This document shows positions 1 through 6,951 of a stretch of 52,056 nt of DNA, piece by piece. Under the pieces are notes generated by a model. That model saw only the letters and a list, made by a program, of their open reading frames with translations, was not told the DNA's origin and did no database searches. A program made the position numbers and the translations under genes. Positions within the stretch are counted from its first letter, which is position 1. Each line of letters starts with the position of its first letter. Source of the stretch: a virus; IMG/VR virus record IMGVR_UViG_3300042566_000050, positions 1 through 52,056 of that record; one strand, 5' to 3'.

Positions 1-84
1 GACGGCAAAACTTTTGGGCATCCAGAGGTTAACCTGACAAGGTACGTTGAAGCGAATGGGGGTTACGATGGCTTCGACACCTGA
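1..84 (+). CDS. 3' end of an unidentified gene (partial)
   Basis: A frame open from the first base encodes 27 residues (start DGKTFGHPEVN, end GGYDGFDT) and stops at TGA 82-84. Its stop lies 17 bases inside the next gene if that gene starts at ATG 68. Such overlap is usual in this tightly packed block, so this is probably the tail of a real upstream gene. The fragment is too short to assign a family. It could also be chance, since 27 open codons are not rare. Confidence 0.4.
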   Translation, partial: DGKTFGHPEVNLTRYVEANGGYDGFDT

Positions 85-379
85 ATCAAAAGTAAAAGCG
101 AACGTACGGAAACTACTTGATGAACTCAAAATCTACCACTTCATGCCCCCCGCTAATGGCTTTGGCCGAGCGGGTATACCTGACATCATTGGCTGCATGG
201 ACGGACAATTCATTGCCATCGAGTGCAAGGCAGGCAAGGGCACAACCACAGCTCTTCAAGACAGAGAACTCGACGCCATCCGAAATGCATGGGGTATTGT
301 GTTCATTGCCCGTGAGCACAACCTTGATGAGCTGAAAGCACTACTGGAGCTCAAACGATATGAAATACAAGGACTTTGA
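68..379 (+). CDS. VRR-NUC domain nuclease
   Basis: A 103-residue stand-alone VRR-NUC protein, a PD-(D/E)XK-type nuclease family often found in phages beside SNF2 helicases and thought to cut branched DNA. The visible core is GIPDIIGC (the catalytic Asp), then a strand ending in IECKAG (the E-x-K pair), then a conserved Gln in the following helix (TALQDRELD). Length is typical of phage single-domain members. I start it at ATG 68, which gives the family-like opening MASTPESKVK and has a G-rich ribosome site (GGGGG at 58-62) about five bases upstream. TTG 47 and ATG 56 are in-frame alternatives. It overlaps the next gene by 20 bases. It probably acts in recombination or replication with the SNF2 helicase at 4.9 kb. 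Confidence 0.85.
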   Translation: MASTPESKVKANVRKLLDELKIYHFMPPANGFGRAGIPDIIGCMDGQFIAIECKAGKGTTTALQDRELDAIRNAWGIVFIAREHNLDELKALLELKRYEIQGL

Positions 380-656
380 CGGCTCAATGTCTGAAGCGGA
401 GCTACACCGCAGGGTGCAAGCCATGTCAGACGAAGAGCAAGCCCACTTCAAGCTACTGATCCACAAACTGGTGATGTGCTATGGCGAGGGCAAAGCACAA
501 GGCGCGGTCATCGTTGGCCGCGCTGAAGACCAAATAGCAGGAGTCGTTACCCTAAACTGTAACGAGATGGAGGCGTCGCAACTCATGTTGGCGGCAAACG
601 ATTTTTTCGGCTTTCTAAACTTGCTAGACGCACCACCCAAGGAGAACTTTAATTGA
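360..656 (+). CDS. hypothetical phage protein, 98 aa
   Basis: I do not recognise this 98-residue protein. The N-terminal half is acidic and helical (SEAELHRRVQAMSDEEQAHF). The second half carries a strand-rich stretch (AVIVGRAEDQIAGVVTLNCNE) followed by a hydrophobic helix (LMLAANDFFGFLNLLDA). There are no membrane segments or metal motifs. It starts inside the end of the nuclease gene, and its stop TGA overlaps the TTG start of the next gene (TTGA), so the three are likely translated in a coupled way. Confidence 0.65.
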   Translation: MKYKDFDGSMSEAELHRRVQAMSDEEQAHFKLLIHKLVMCYGEGKAQGAVIVGRAEDQIAGVVTLNCNEMEASQLMLAANDFFGFLNLLDAPPKENFN

Positions 657-940
657 ACAGACAAGACATTTTACAAATGGGGCGACAGGCGGGTTCGTTC
701 ATTGAACTAGCGCAAGAGAAAGACTTGCTTTGGCTTGAACGCTTTGCCGCCCTTGTTGCGAAACACACGCTTGCAAATACTGACCCAAGCAGTTTTATGA
801 CATGGCAAGAGGGGTACGAAGTAGGCAAGCAGACCGAGCGTGAGGCGTGCGCAAAGGTTTGTGAGCAGACAAATGATGGAACGCCGTATAACTTGGCTGA
901 AGCCTGTGCCGAAGCCATCCGAGCAAGGGGACAAGCATGA
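653..940 (+). CDS. small conserved phage protein with ACAKVCE...AIRARG motif
   Basis: A 95-residue protein starting at TTG 653, which shares two bases with the previous stop. The sequence AAGGAGAAC sits just upstream as ribosome site, so the rare start is credible. Its C-terminal half, EREACAKVCEQ followed by AEACAEAIRARG, is a motif I have seen in many small phage proteins of unknown function. Three cysteines lie in that segment. It ends in ATGA, overlapping the next gene. Function unknown. Confidence 0.65.
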   Translation: MNRQDILQMGRQAGSFIELAQEKDLLWLERFAALVAKHTLANTDPSSFMTWQEGYEVGKQTEREACAKVCEQTNDGTPYNLAEACAEAIRARGQA

Positions 941-1182
941 CCGATTGGACACCCGAAGAAGACGAAGCCTTTAACGACGTCGAGAAACACAGCAACCTTG
1001 GCAAGCAGATACTGCGTGACTTGGGACAGCCGTATGTGTACGCACCCAAGCGTGAGTGGGTGGGGCTGACGGATGTAGAGATCGTAGACATTATGGATGC
1101 GGAGTTAACTACGCAAAACACTGAACACTTTGCACTCTGCCAAGCCATTGAAGCCAAACTAAAGGAGAAGAACCATGGATAA
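937..1182 (+). CDS. small phage protein with WVGLTDxEI motif (paralogue of next gene)
   Basis: An 81-residue acidic protein with an ATGA start-stop overlap to its upstream neighbour. Its C-terminal half contains REWVGLTDVEIVDIMDAEL and ends in AIEAKLKEKN. The next gene has the same arrangement (RPWVDLTNKEIGEIYRAGW, then AIQKALKEKN), so the two look like a tandem duplication of one small domain. The motif is widespread in phages and its function is unknown to me. The ribosome site of the following gene (AAGGAGAAG, 1162-1170) lies inside this gene's end. Confidence 0.65.
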   Translation: MTDWTPEEDEAFNDVEKHSNLGKQILRDLGQPYVYAPKREWVGLTDVEIVDIMDAELTTQNTEHFALCQAIEAKLKEKNHG

Positions 1183-1411
1183 ACCAAGACTTGACCAAGG
1201 CCCAGACTACGAGCGCGGGTTTATTGACGGCATGATGCATTTAACACAGAGCAGTGTGTACAAAGCTGTTGATGCAATGTCAAAGCGCCCTTGGGTCGAC
1301 CTGACCAACAAAGAGATCGGTGAGATATACCGCGCAGGGTGGGCTAACAACATGGACTACGCCGAGGCGATTCAGAAAGCACTAAAGGAGAAGAATGACC
1401 GCCCCCTATGA
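1175..1411 (+). CDS. small phage protein with WVDLTNKEI motif (paralogue of previous gene)
   Basis: A 78-residue protein overlapping its upstream paralogue by eight bases and the polymerase gene by 17 bases. The N-terminal 30 residues (DYERGFIDGMMHLTQSS) resemble the start of other small phage proteins with a YxxGFxDG pattern. The second half carries the shared WVxLTxxEI...LKEKN domain. A strong AAGGAGAAG ribosome site precedes ATG 1175. Function is unknown, but its place directly before the polymerase suggests an early accessory role. Confidence 0.65.
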   Translation: MDKPRLDQGPDYERGFIDGMMHLTQSSVYKAVDAMSKRPWVDLTNKEIGEIYRAGWANNMDYAEAIQKALKEKNDRPL

Positions 1412-3380
1412 CACGATCATCACGATCGACTTCGAAACCTACTGGGACACCAAGATAGGTTACACACTAACCAAAATGACAACTGAGGAGTACATACGCC
1501 ATGACTTATTTCACGCGTTTGGATGCTGCGTTCATGAGTTCGGATCTGACAGCCCAACTACGTGGGTTAGAGGAGATGGACTACGTGAATACTTTTCTGG
1601 AATCGACTGGGGACGAACCGCAGTGCTTGCGCACAACGCACAGTTCGATGTATCAATTATGGAGTGGCGATACGGCGTACGCCCATGCTTCATCTTCGAC
1701 ACGCTATCAATGGCGCGAGCTCTCAGAGGCGTTGAGGTTGGCAACAGTCTCGCCAAACTTGCAATCGATTTTGGTCTTCCCGCCAAAGGGACAGCCGTAT
1801 ACAGTACCAATGGTGTGGCCGAGTTGGACGAGGTCATGGAATCTGAGCTTGCAGACTATTGCAAACACGACGTACATCTATGCGAGCGAATCTTTGCACG
1901 CTTGGTCAATGGATACCCTGCGAAAGAACTACGGCTTATAGACATGACCCTCAAGATGTACACCCGTGCATGCCTTGAGCTTGACCCCAACATGCTGACC
2001 GACGCCATACTAGACGAAAAGGAAAAACGTGAAGCCCTACTACAGAAACTCGGCGTGGACGAAACTGCTCTGGCGTCGAACCCGCAGTTTGCTGCACTAC
2101 TTGAGAAACTCAATGTGGTTCCGCCAACCAAGACAAGTAAGACGACTGGGAAAGAGACACTTGCCCTCGCTAAAAACGATGCCCTATTTCAAGCGCTACT
2201 CAATGGTGAACGTGAAGACGTTGCCCTACTTTGTGAAGCGCGTCTTAAGGTTAAATCTACCACTGAGCGCACCCGTGCACAGCGCTTCTTGGACATCAGC
2301 AAACGTGGCTCGCTTCCAGTTCCGCTTTCGTACTACGGTGCACAGACAGGCCGCTGGACAGCGTCGAAAGGCTCGGCCATCAACATGCAGAACCTCAAGC
2401 GAGGCTCGTTCCTACGCAAAGCGATTATGGCTCCCGCTGGCCACCAACTCGTCGTTGGAGATCTATCGCAGATTGAGCCGCGAGTACTCGCGTGGCTTTC
2501 AGACTACACGGACATGCTGGACATCTTCCGCGCTGGGGGTGACCCTTACGCCGCGTTCGGTTCGCAGATGTTTAACATACCCGGACTTAGTAAGGAGTCT
2601 CACCCCGATCTTAGGCAGTCAGCGAAAAGCGCGCTCCTTGGCTGTGGATACGGTCTTGGCTGGGCGGCTTTTGCTTCACAGCTTCTCACTGGATTCCTTG
2701 GGGCACCACCACAGCGCTACGACTTGGCCTTTGCAAAGAAGCTTGGCGTTACTCAACAAGCAGCGCAGAAGTTCTTGGAATGGGAAGTCAATGTCGAGAA
2801 GCTCCAATCCATACCGCACACCTGCACAACCAAGGAGCTAGTCATCCACTGCCTTGCGGCCAAGGCCATCATCGACAAGTACCGCGCTACGGCTACGCCT
2901 GTGGTGGAGTTCTGGGACTTGAACACACAGCTTATCGGTGAGTGTCTGTACAGAGGCAAGACGTACAAGCACAAGTGTCTGACGTACCGCAAGGGGGAGA
3001 TTGAGCTGCCCTCTGGCATGAAACTGTTGTATCCTGACCTCAACATCAGGCGCTTTACAGACGAGAAAACAAATAAAGAGCAGACAGAGTGGACATACGG
3101 GCCAGATCGTACTAAGATATATGCAGGAAAAATAACCAACAATGTCACGCAGGGCGTAGCGAGATGCGTGATGACTGATGGGATGGTACGTACTGCAAAG
3201 AGATACTTTGTGGCGGGGACAGTACATGACGAGCAGATCGTTGTGGTTCCTGACGCTGAAGTAGCTGAAGCTAAGACTTGGGTCTTGGCGCAGATGACTA
3301 TGGAGCCGCCTTACATGCCGGGCATTCCATTGGACGCTGACGGTGGCGCGCACCGTAGATATGGGTTAGCAAAAAACTAG
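1395..3380 (+). CDS. DNA polymerase family A with 3'-5' exonuclease
   Basis: A 661-residue replicative polymerase of the Pol I/T7 type. The N-terminal proofreading domain shows Exo I (D12 and E14 in IDFETYW), Exo II (HNAQFD, 80-85) and Exo III (YCKHD, 155-159). The polymerase domain shows the TGRW segment near 318-321, motif A DLSQIEPR with D356, motif B from R407/K411 to Y419, and motif C VHDEQ with H611, D612 and E613. All catalytic residues are present, so it should both polymerise and proofread. There is no 5'-3' nuclease domain, as in other phage enzymes. Motif A has Pro where Pol I has Leu (SQIEPR), which I believe is common in phage members. GGAG four bases before ATG 1395 supports the start. 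Confidence 0.96.
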   Translation: MTAPYDTIITIDFETYWDTKIGYTLTKMTTEEYIRHDLFHAFGCCVHEFGSDSPTTWVRGDGLREYFSGIDWGRTAVLAHNAQFDVSIMEWRYGVRPCFIFDTLSMARALRGVEVGNSLAKLAIDFGLPAKGTAVYSTNGVAELDEVMESELADYCKHDVHLCERIFARLVNGYPAKELRLIDMTLKMYTRACLELDPNMLTDAILDEKEKREALLQKLGVDETALASNPQFAALLEKLNVVPPTKTSKTTGKETLALAKNDALFQALLNGEREDVALLCEARLKVKSTTERTRAQRFLDISKRGSLPVPLSYYGAQTGRWTASKGSAINMQNLKRGSFLRKAIMAPAGHQLVVGDLSQIEPRVLAWLSDYTDMLDIFRAGGDPYAAFGSQMFNIPGLSKESHPDLRQSAKSALLGCGYGLGWAAFASQLLTGFLGAPPQRYDLAFAKKLGVTQQAAQKFLEWEVNVEKLQSIPHTCTTKELVIHCLAAKAIIDKYRATATPVVEFWDLNTQLIGECLYRGKTYKHKCLTYRKGEIELPSGMKLLYPDLNIRRFTDEKTNKEQTEWTYGPDRTKIYAGKITNNVTQGVARCVMTDGMVRTAKRYFVAGTVHDEQIVVVPDAEVAEAKTWVLAQMTMEPPYMPGIPLDADGGAHRRYGLAKN

Positions 3381-3388
3381 GAGAAGCA

Positions 3389-3694
3389 ATGAAGTTACCA
3401 ACCAAGATAAGAGTTGGGCGAAGGTGGTACTCAGTCGAAGTAGTCGAAGCCATGCTTGACAAGCGTGACATGGGGCGGGTCTTTTACCATGACCAACGCA
3501 TCCAACTAGGTCGAACGAGTAACACCACAGGCAGGCAGTTCAAGCCAGAAGAGATCGCAGATACCTTCTGGCACGAGGTTGTACACACAATTCTGAGGGA
3601 CATGGGCGAGCACCGCCTCAATGCCAACGAAGCGTTTGTCACCAAGTTTGCCAACCGACTCACCGAAGCCATTAACACAGCGAAGTTCGAATGA
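3389..3694 (+). CDS. small HExxH metallopeptidase-like protein
   Basis: A 101-residue protein with a zinc-protease signature WHEVVH (H62, E63, H66), followed by NEAFVTKFANRL, where E81 could be a third zinc ligand. This pattern resembles minimal gluzincin or ImmA/IrrE-like cores. The N-terminal part is strand-rich (IRVGRRWYSVEVVE). Such small HExxH proteins are common in phage replication blocks and their substrate is unknown. GGAGAAGCA precedes ATG 3389 and overlaps the polymerase stop. The stop overlaps the start of the next nuclease gene (ATGA). It may be a peptidase acting on a host regulator, or a zinc-binding protein with no protease activity. Confidence 0.7.
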   Translation: MKLPTKIRVGRRWYSVEVVEAMLDKRDMGRVFYHDQRIQLGRTSNTTGRQFKPEEIADTFWHEVVHTILRDMGEHRLNANEAFVTKFANRLTEAINTAKFE

Positions 3695-4356
3695 AAAAAC
3701 AAGCATGGTCACACAGCAGTCTCAAAGATTTTGAAGGCTGCCAACGCAGATACCACGAAGTCAAGGTCTTGAAGAAGTACCCCTTCCAAGAGACTGAGGC
3801 AACAAAGTACGGCAATCAGGTGCATGAAGCCATTGAACTCTACATCAGAGACAAGAAGCCAATACCGCCTGAGTATGCGCAGTTCCAGTCTGTAGTGGAC
3901 GCCATGCTTAAGAAGCCCGGAAGGGCTTTGGCTGAGTACGAAATGGCGCTGACTGTTGACCTACGCCCTACCAACTGGAAGGCTCCCGATGTTTGGGTTC
4001 GAGGCATTGCCGACATCCTGATCGTAGATGACGAGAACCTTACAGCTTGGGTGGGTGACTGGAAGACTGGCAACAACAAGTACCCCGACAGGGATCAGCT
4101 TGTGCTCATGTCGCTCATGGTGTTCGCGCACTTCCCGCACATCCGCAAAGTTAACTCTGCGTTGCTGTTCATCGTCAAAGATGATATGGTCAAGATGCAG
4201 ATGACACGAGACCAAGCCGAGCAGTTCTGGTGGAAGTATCGTGAGCGTACTGCGCGTCTTGAAGCATGCTTTGAGACAGGTGTATGGAACCCCAATCAAA
4301 CCCCACTATGCGGATGGTGTCAGGTCACCGGATGCGAGTTCAACCCTAAGCACTAA
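3691..4356 (+). CDS. PD-(D/E)XK nuclease, RecB/Cas4-like, putative Fe-S
   Basis: A 221-residue nuclease of the RecB/Cas4 (PDDEXK_1) kind. Visible motifs are SHSSLKDFEGCQRRY at the start, GNQVHEAIE with H45, RGIAD with D108, GDWKTG with D123 and K125, and Q136 in DQLVLMSLM. One cysteine near the N-terminus (C17) and three near the C-terminus (C207, C210, C215) match the four-cysteine layout that holds a 4Fe-4S cluster in Cas4 and AddB. It is therefore likely a single-strand or end-directed exonuclease with an iron-sulfur clamp. The gene lies between the polymerase and helicase, and no cas1/cas2 or CRISPR array is visible, so a role in replication or recombination is more likely than spacer capture. 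Confidence 0.88.
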   Translation: MKKQAWSHSSLKDFEGCQRRYHEVKVLKKYPFQETEATKYGNQVHEAIELYIRDKKPIPPEYAQFQSVVDAMLKKPGRALAEYEMALTVDLRPTNWKAPDVWVRGIADILIVDDENLTAWVGDWKTGNNKYPDRDQLVLMSLMVFAHFPHIRKVNSALLFIVKDDMVKMQMTRDQAEQFWWKYRERTARLEACFETGVWNPNQTPLCGWCQVTGCEFNPKH

Positions 4357-4364
4357 GGATTTTT

Positions 4365-4649
4365 ATGTCACTCACACAAGCACATGTTGTTCATCCGTTT
4401 TACGCAGACACCTGCCATGTTTGCGGTAAACCTTTACGCGCCTGCGATAGCTCTGTGGAGCATGATGGGTGGGTTCGTACACATCACCAAGAAAGTTCTA
4501 GCAGGGGGTCAATTGGATTGCACACAGAGTGCGCTACTATTTTGGCGATGCGATTGATCGCAGATGTAATGAGACATAAAGGCGCTGAGCATGAGCCGCG
4601 TGTAGTGCTTAGCCTGAGCAGAATCCGTAAAGCAATTTTAGAGGACTAA
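4365..4649 (+). CDS. hypothetical protein with CxxC, possible zinc binding
   Basis: A 94-residue protein not assigned to a family. The segment TCHVCGKPLRAC (C17, C20, C27), followed by several histidines (H33, H40, H41, H53) and C56, could bind zinc. The C-terminal half is helical and basic (LAMRLIADVMRHKG, SLSRIRKAILED). It begins eight bases after the nuclease stop and ends two bases before the HNH gene, so it belongs to the same transcription unit. Confidence 0.65.
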   Translation: MSLTQAHVVHPFYADTCHVCGKPLRACDSSVEHDGWVRTHHQESSSRGSIGLHTECATILAMRLIADVMRHKGAEHEPRVVLSLSRIRKAILED

Positions 4650-4651
4650 CC

Positions 4652-4891
4652 ATGACACAAGTGAACGGCAAGCGTGACTACAAACACGCATACAAACTGC
4701 AAAAGAAAACGGGCGAGACAGCCGATCAGGTCGAGCGTCAGAAAGCCCGCAGAGCCTACGACAAGAAGGGCATTGACCGAGCAGGCAAGGACATTGACCA
4801 CATCAAACCTTTGCGTGCAGGCGGCAAGTCAACGACAGGTAACACCCGACTCCGTAACAAGAGCGCTAACCAAAGCGACAACGGAAAATAA
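4652..4891 (+). CDS. HNH endonuclease-like small protein
   Basis: A 79-residue, very basic protein. Its C-terminal half, DIDHIKPLRAGGKS followed by GNTRLRNKSANQSDNGK, fits the HNH pattern: D49-H50 of the first strand, N64 in the middle and N73 in the final helix. Small free-standing HNH proteins of this type are common in phages and may act as nicking enzymes, homing endonucleases or packaging partners. The position far from terminase argues against packaging. The N-terminal half is a charged helix with no clear domain. The start ATG lies two bases after the upstream stop. Confidence 0.65.
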   Translation: MTQVNGKRDYKHAYKLQKKTGETADQVERQKARRAYDKKGIDRAGKDIDHIKPLRAGGKSTTGNTRLRNKSANQSDNGK

Positions 4892-4906
4892 TAGCTTGGA
4901 GAAGCA

Positions 4907-6466
4907 ATGGAAATCGTAGAAGACAAAGCACTTATCTTACGCACAAGGAACCCGCACAAGTACTCAATCATCCCAAAGAGCAAGGCCATGCCCCGTGCAG
5001 ACGGTGGCTACGATGTCGCTGTTTACTGGGGTCTTGACGAAGCGCGGGTGTTGCGTAACCTAGGTGTTAAAAATGTACCATCGCCAATTGTTCGGCGCTA
5101 TGACTGGCCGGGGCGATACAAGCCCATGGCGCACCAGATCGAGACTGCATCGTTCCTCACGATGTACAGGAGAGCCTTTGTGTTCTCTGAGCCCGGTACT
5201 GGCAAGACACTGTCTGCGCTCTGGGCGGCTGACTACTTGATGCGCTTGAAGAAGGTGCGTAGGGTTTTGATTCTGTGTCCTCTGTCGATCATGCACAGCG
5301 CATGGATGGGTGACATCAACAACAGCGTCATTCACCGCTCTGCCGTTATCGCGCACCATCCGCAAGCTAGTCGACGCATCGAGATGATCCAGCGAGATTA
5401 CGAGATCGTCATCACCAACTACGAAGGGCTCAACCTGATTGCGGATGAAGTGCGTAACGATGGCCGCTTCGACCTAGTGATTGTTGACGAAGCCAACGCG
5501 TACAAGACACCCACCACACGCAGATGGAAGTCGCTCAACTCTATCCTTATGCCCAGCACGTACCTGTGGATGATGACGGGTACGCCTGCATCGCAGTCGC
5601 CTGTGGATGCGTACGGCTTGGCCAAGTTAGTTAACCCCGAAGGTGTGCCCAAGTTCTACACAGCATGGCGCGATCAAGTGATGAACAAGATCACCACATT
5701 CAAGTGGGCTCCTAAGTTTGATGCCAAGGAGAAAGTGCACGAAGCCCTGCAACCTGCGATACGCTTTACCAAAGCACAGTGCCTTGACTTGCCGCCTGTC
5801 ATCACAATGACGCGTGAAGTGCCGCTGACCCCACAGCAAGCCAAGTACTACACAATGCTCAAAGACCGCATGCTGGTGCAAGCTGCAGGTGAGACGATCA
5901 CCGCTGTCAACGCCGCCGCAGGCGTATCCAAGCTACTGCAGATCAGTTGTGGTGCGGCCTACACAGACGACAAGGAAGTTGTTGAGTTCGACTCAGCGCC
6001 CCGCCTGTCGGTGCTTGAGGAAATCTTGGAGGAGACTGATCGCAAGGTCATCGTCTTCGCCCTGTTCCGAAGCACCATCGACACCATCAGCAACTACCTG
6101 ACCAAGAAGGGTATTGTCAACGAGTGCATTCACGGAGACATATCCCCAAGCAAGCGCGGTATAACTATCAACCGCTTCCAGACCGAGCCAAACCCCCGTG
6201 TGTTAGTGATGCAACCAGCCGCTTCTGCCCACGGCATTACGCTGACTGCCGCTGATACTGTGGTGTTCTATGGCCCGCTCATGAGCGTTGAGCAGTACAT
6301 CCAGTGCTGTGCCCGTGCTGACCGCAAAGGACAAGACTCAGACAAAGTTACTGTGATTCACATTCAGAGTAGCCCGATTGAGAAGAAGATGTTTAATGCG
6401 TTGGCTGGGAAAGTTAGCGATAACTTACTTTTGACTGACATGTTTGAAACTGAAATTAAATCTTGA
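4907..6466 (+). CDS. SNF2-family DNA helicase/translocase
   Basis: A 519-residue superfamily 2 ATPase of the SNF2 kind. In order: Q-like motif MAHQIETASFL (74-84), Walker A EPGTGKT (95-101), motif Ia LILCPLSIM, motif II VDEAN (193-197, DEAN instead of DEAH), motif III MTGTPAS (223-229), motif IV IVFALFRST, motif V region AASAHGITLTAAD and motif VI QCCARADRKGQ (466-476) with the arginine finger pair. Phage members usually occur with a VRR-NUC nuclease, which is at the start of this window. They probably remodel branched or protein-bound DNA during replication. GGAG at 4898-4901 sets ATG 4907. The first 70 residues resemble the N-terminal DNA-binding part of SMARCAL1-like phage helicases only weakly. 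Confidence 0.93.
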   Translation: MEIVEDKALILRTRNPHKYSIIPKSKAMPRADGGYDVAVYWGLDEARVLRNLGVKNVPSPIVRRYDWPGRYKPMAHQIETASFLTMYRRAFVFSEPGTGKTLSALWAADYLMRLKKVRRVLILCPLSIMHSAWMGDINNSVIHRSAVIAHHPQASRRIEMIQRDYEIVITNYEGLNLIADEVRNDGRFDLVIVDEANAYKTPTTRRWKSLNSILMPSTYLWMMTGTPASQSPVDAYGLAKLVNPEGVPKFYTAWRDQVMNKITTFKWAPKFDAKEKVHEALQPAIRFTKAQCLDLPPVITMTREVPLTPQQAKYYTMLKDRMLVQAAGETITAVNAAAGVSKLLQISCGAAYTDDKEVVEFDSAPRLSVLEEILEETDRKVIVFALFRSTIDTISNYLTKKGIVNECIHGDISPSKRGITINRFQTEPNPRVLVMQPAASAHGITLTAADTVVFYGPLMSVEQYIQCCARADRKGQDSDKVTVIHIQSSPIEKKMFNALAGKVSDNLLLTDMFETEIKS

Positions 6467-6473
6467 AAGGGGG

Positions 6474-6501
6474 TTGCAACGATCGAAATTACATGTAAAC
6501 T
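6474..6501 (+). promoter_or_regulatory. candidate promoter with overlapping palindrome
   Basis: This lies in a 71-base gap, longer than others in the early block. TTGCAA (6474-6479) and TAAACT (6496-6501) are separated by 16 bases and each matches a sigma-70 hexamer at four of six positions. The perfect ten-base palindrome TTACATGTAA (6489-6498) covers the -10 region, as an operator would. It could let the coiled-coil, SSB-like and primase genes be transcribed separately from the upstream genes. The match is weak and could be chance. Confidence 0.3.
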
Positions 6502-6537
6502 GTCCAACCTTAGACAACAAAATAACAGGAGAAGCAA

Positions 6538-6939
6538 ATGGAAGAAGAAGCAGTACCGCTCGACAAGTTGGTAAAAATCTACCGCAAGTTGCGCACGCGT
6601 TTGACCGAGTTGACCCAAGAGTACGACACCCAAGCGGAAGCACTCAAGGCACAGCAAGACGAGATCAAGAACGCTATCAAAGACCAGATGAAGGCCATGG
6701 GGGTCACATCTGTACGCACTACCGAGGGCACGGCAGTCATGTCCGTGAAGACTCGCTACACCACACAAGACTGGGATGAGTTCAAGAAGTTCGTATTGGC
6801 ACACGAGGCCGTTGAACTTCTGGAGAAGCGCATTGCGCAATCTAACATGGCTCAGTTCTTGGAAGAAAACCCCGGGGTCGTACCGCCCGGACTCAACTCA
6901 GCATCTGAGTATGACATCTCTGTACGCAAACCTACTTAA
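6538..6939 (+). CDS. conserved phage coiled-coil protein, 133 aa
   Basis: The first 55 residues form a charged coiled coil (KLVKIYRKLRTRLTELTQEY, then KAQQDEIKNAIKDQMKAMG). A strand pair follows (VTSVRTTEGTAVMSVKTRYT), then a helical part and a C-terminal PPGLNSASEYDISVRK. I recognise this layout, especially the PPGLN...VRKP ending, from many phage replication blocks. It slightly resembles Gp157-type proteins, but I cannot assign a function. GGAG at 6528-6531 supports ATG 6538. It precedes the SSB-like gene by a short spacer, so the two may act together on single-stranded DNA. Confidence 0.7.
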   Translation: MEEEAVPLDKLVKIYRKLRTRLTELTQEYDTQAEALKAQQDEIKNAIKDQMKAMGVTSVRTTEGTAVMSVKTRYTTQDWDEFKKFVLAHEAVELLEKRIAQSNMAQFLEENPGVVPPGLNSASEYDISVRKPT

Positions 6940-6951
6940 TTGGAAAACAAA

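Noticed and set aside
3691-4356. CRISPR Cas4 of an adaptation module
   Set aside because: No cas1, cas2 or repeat array is present. The neighbours are replication genes.
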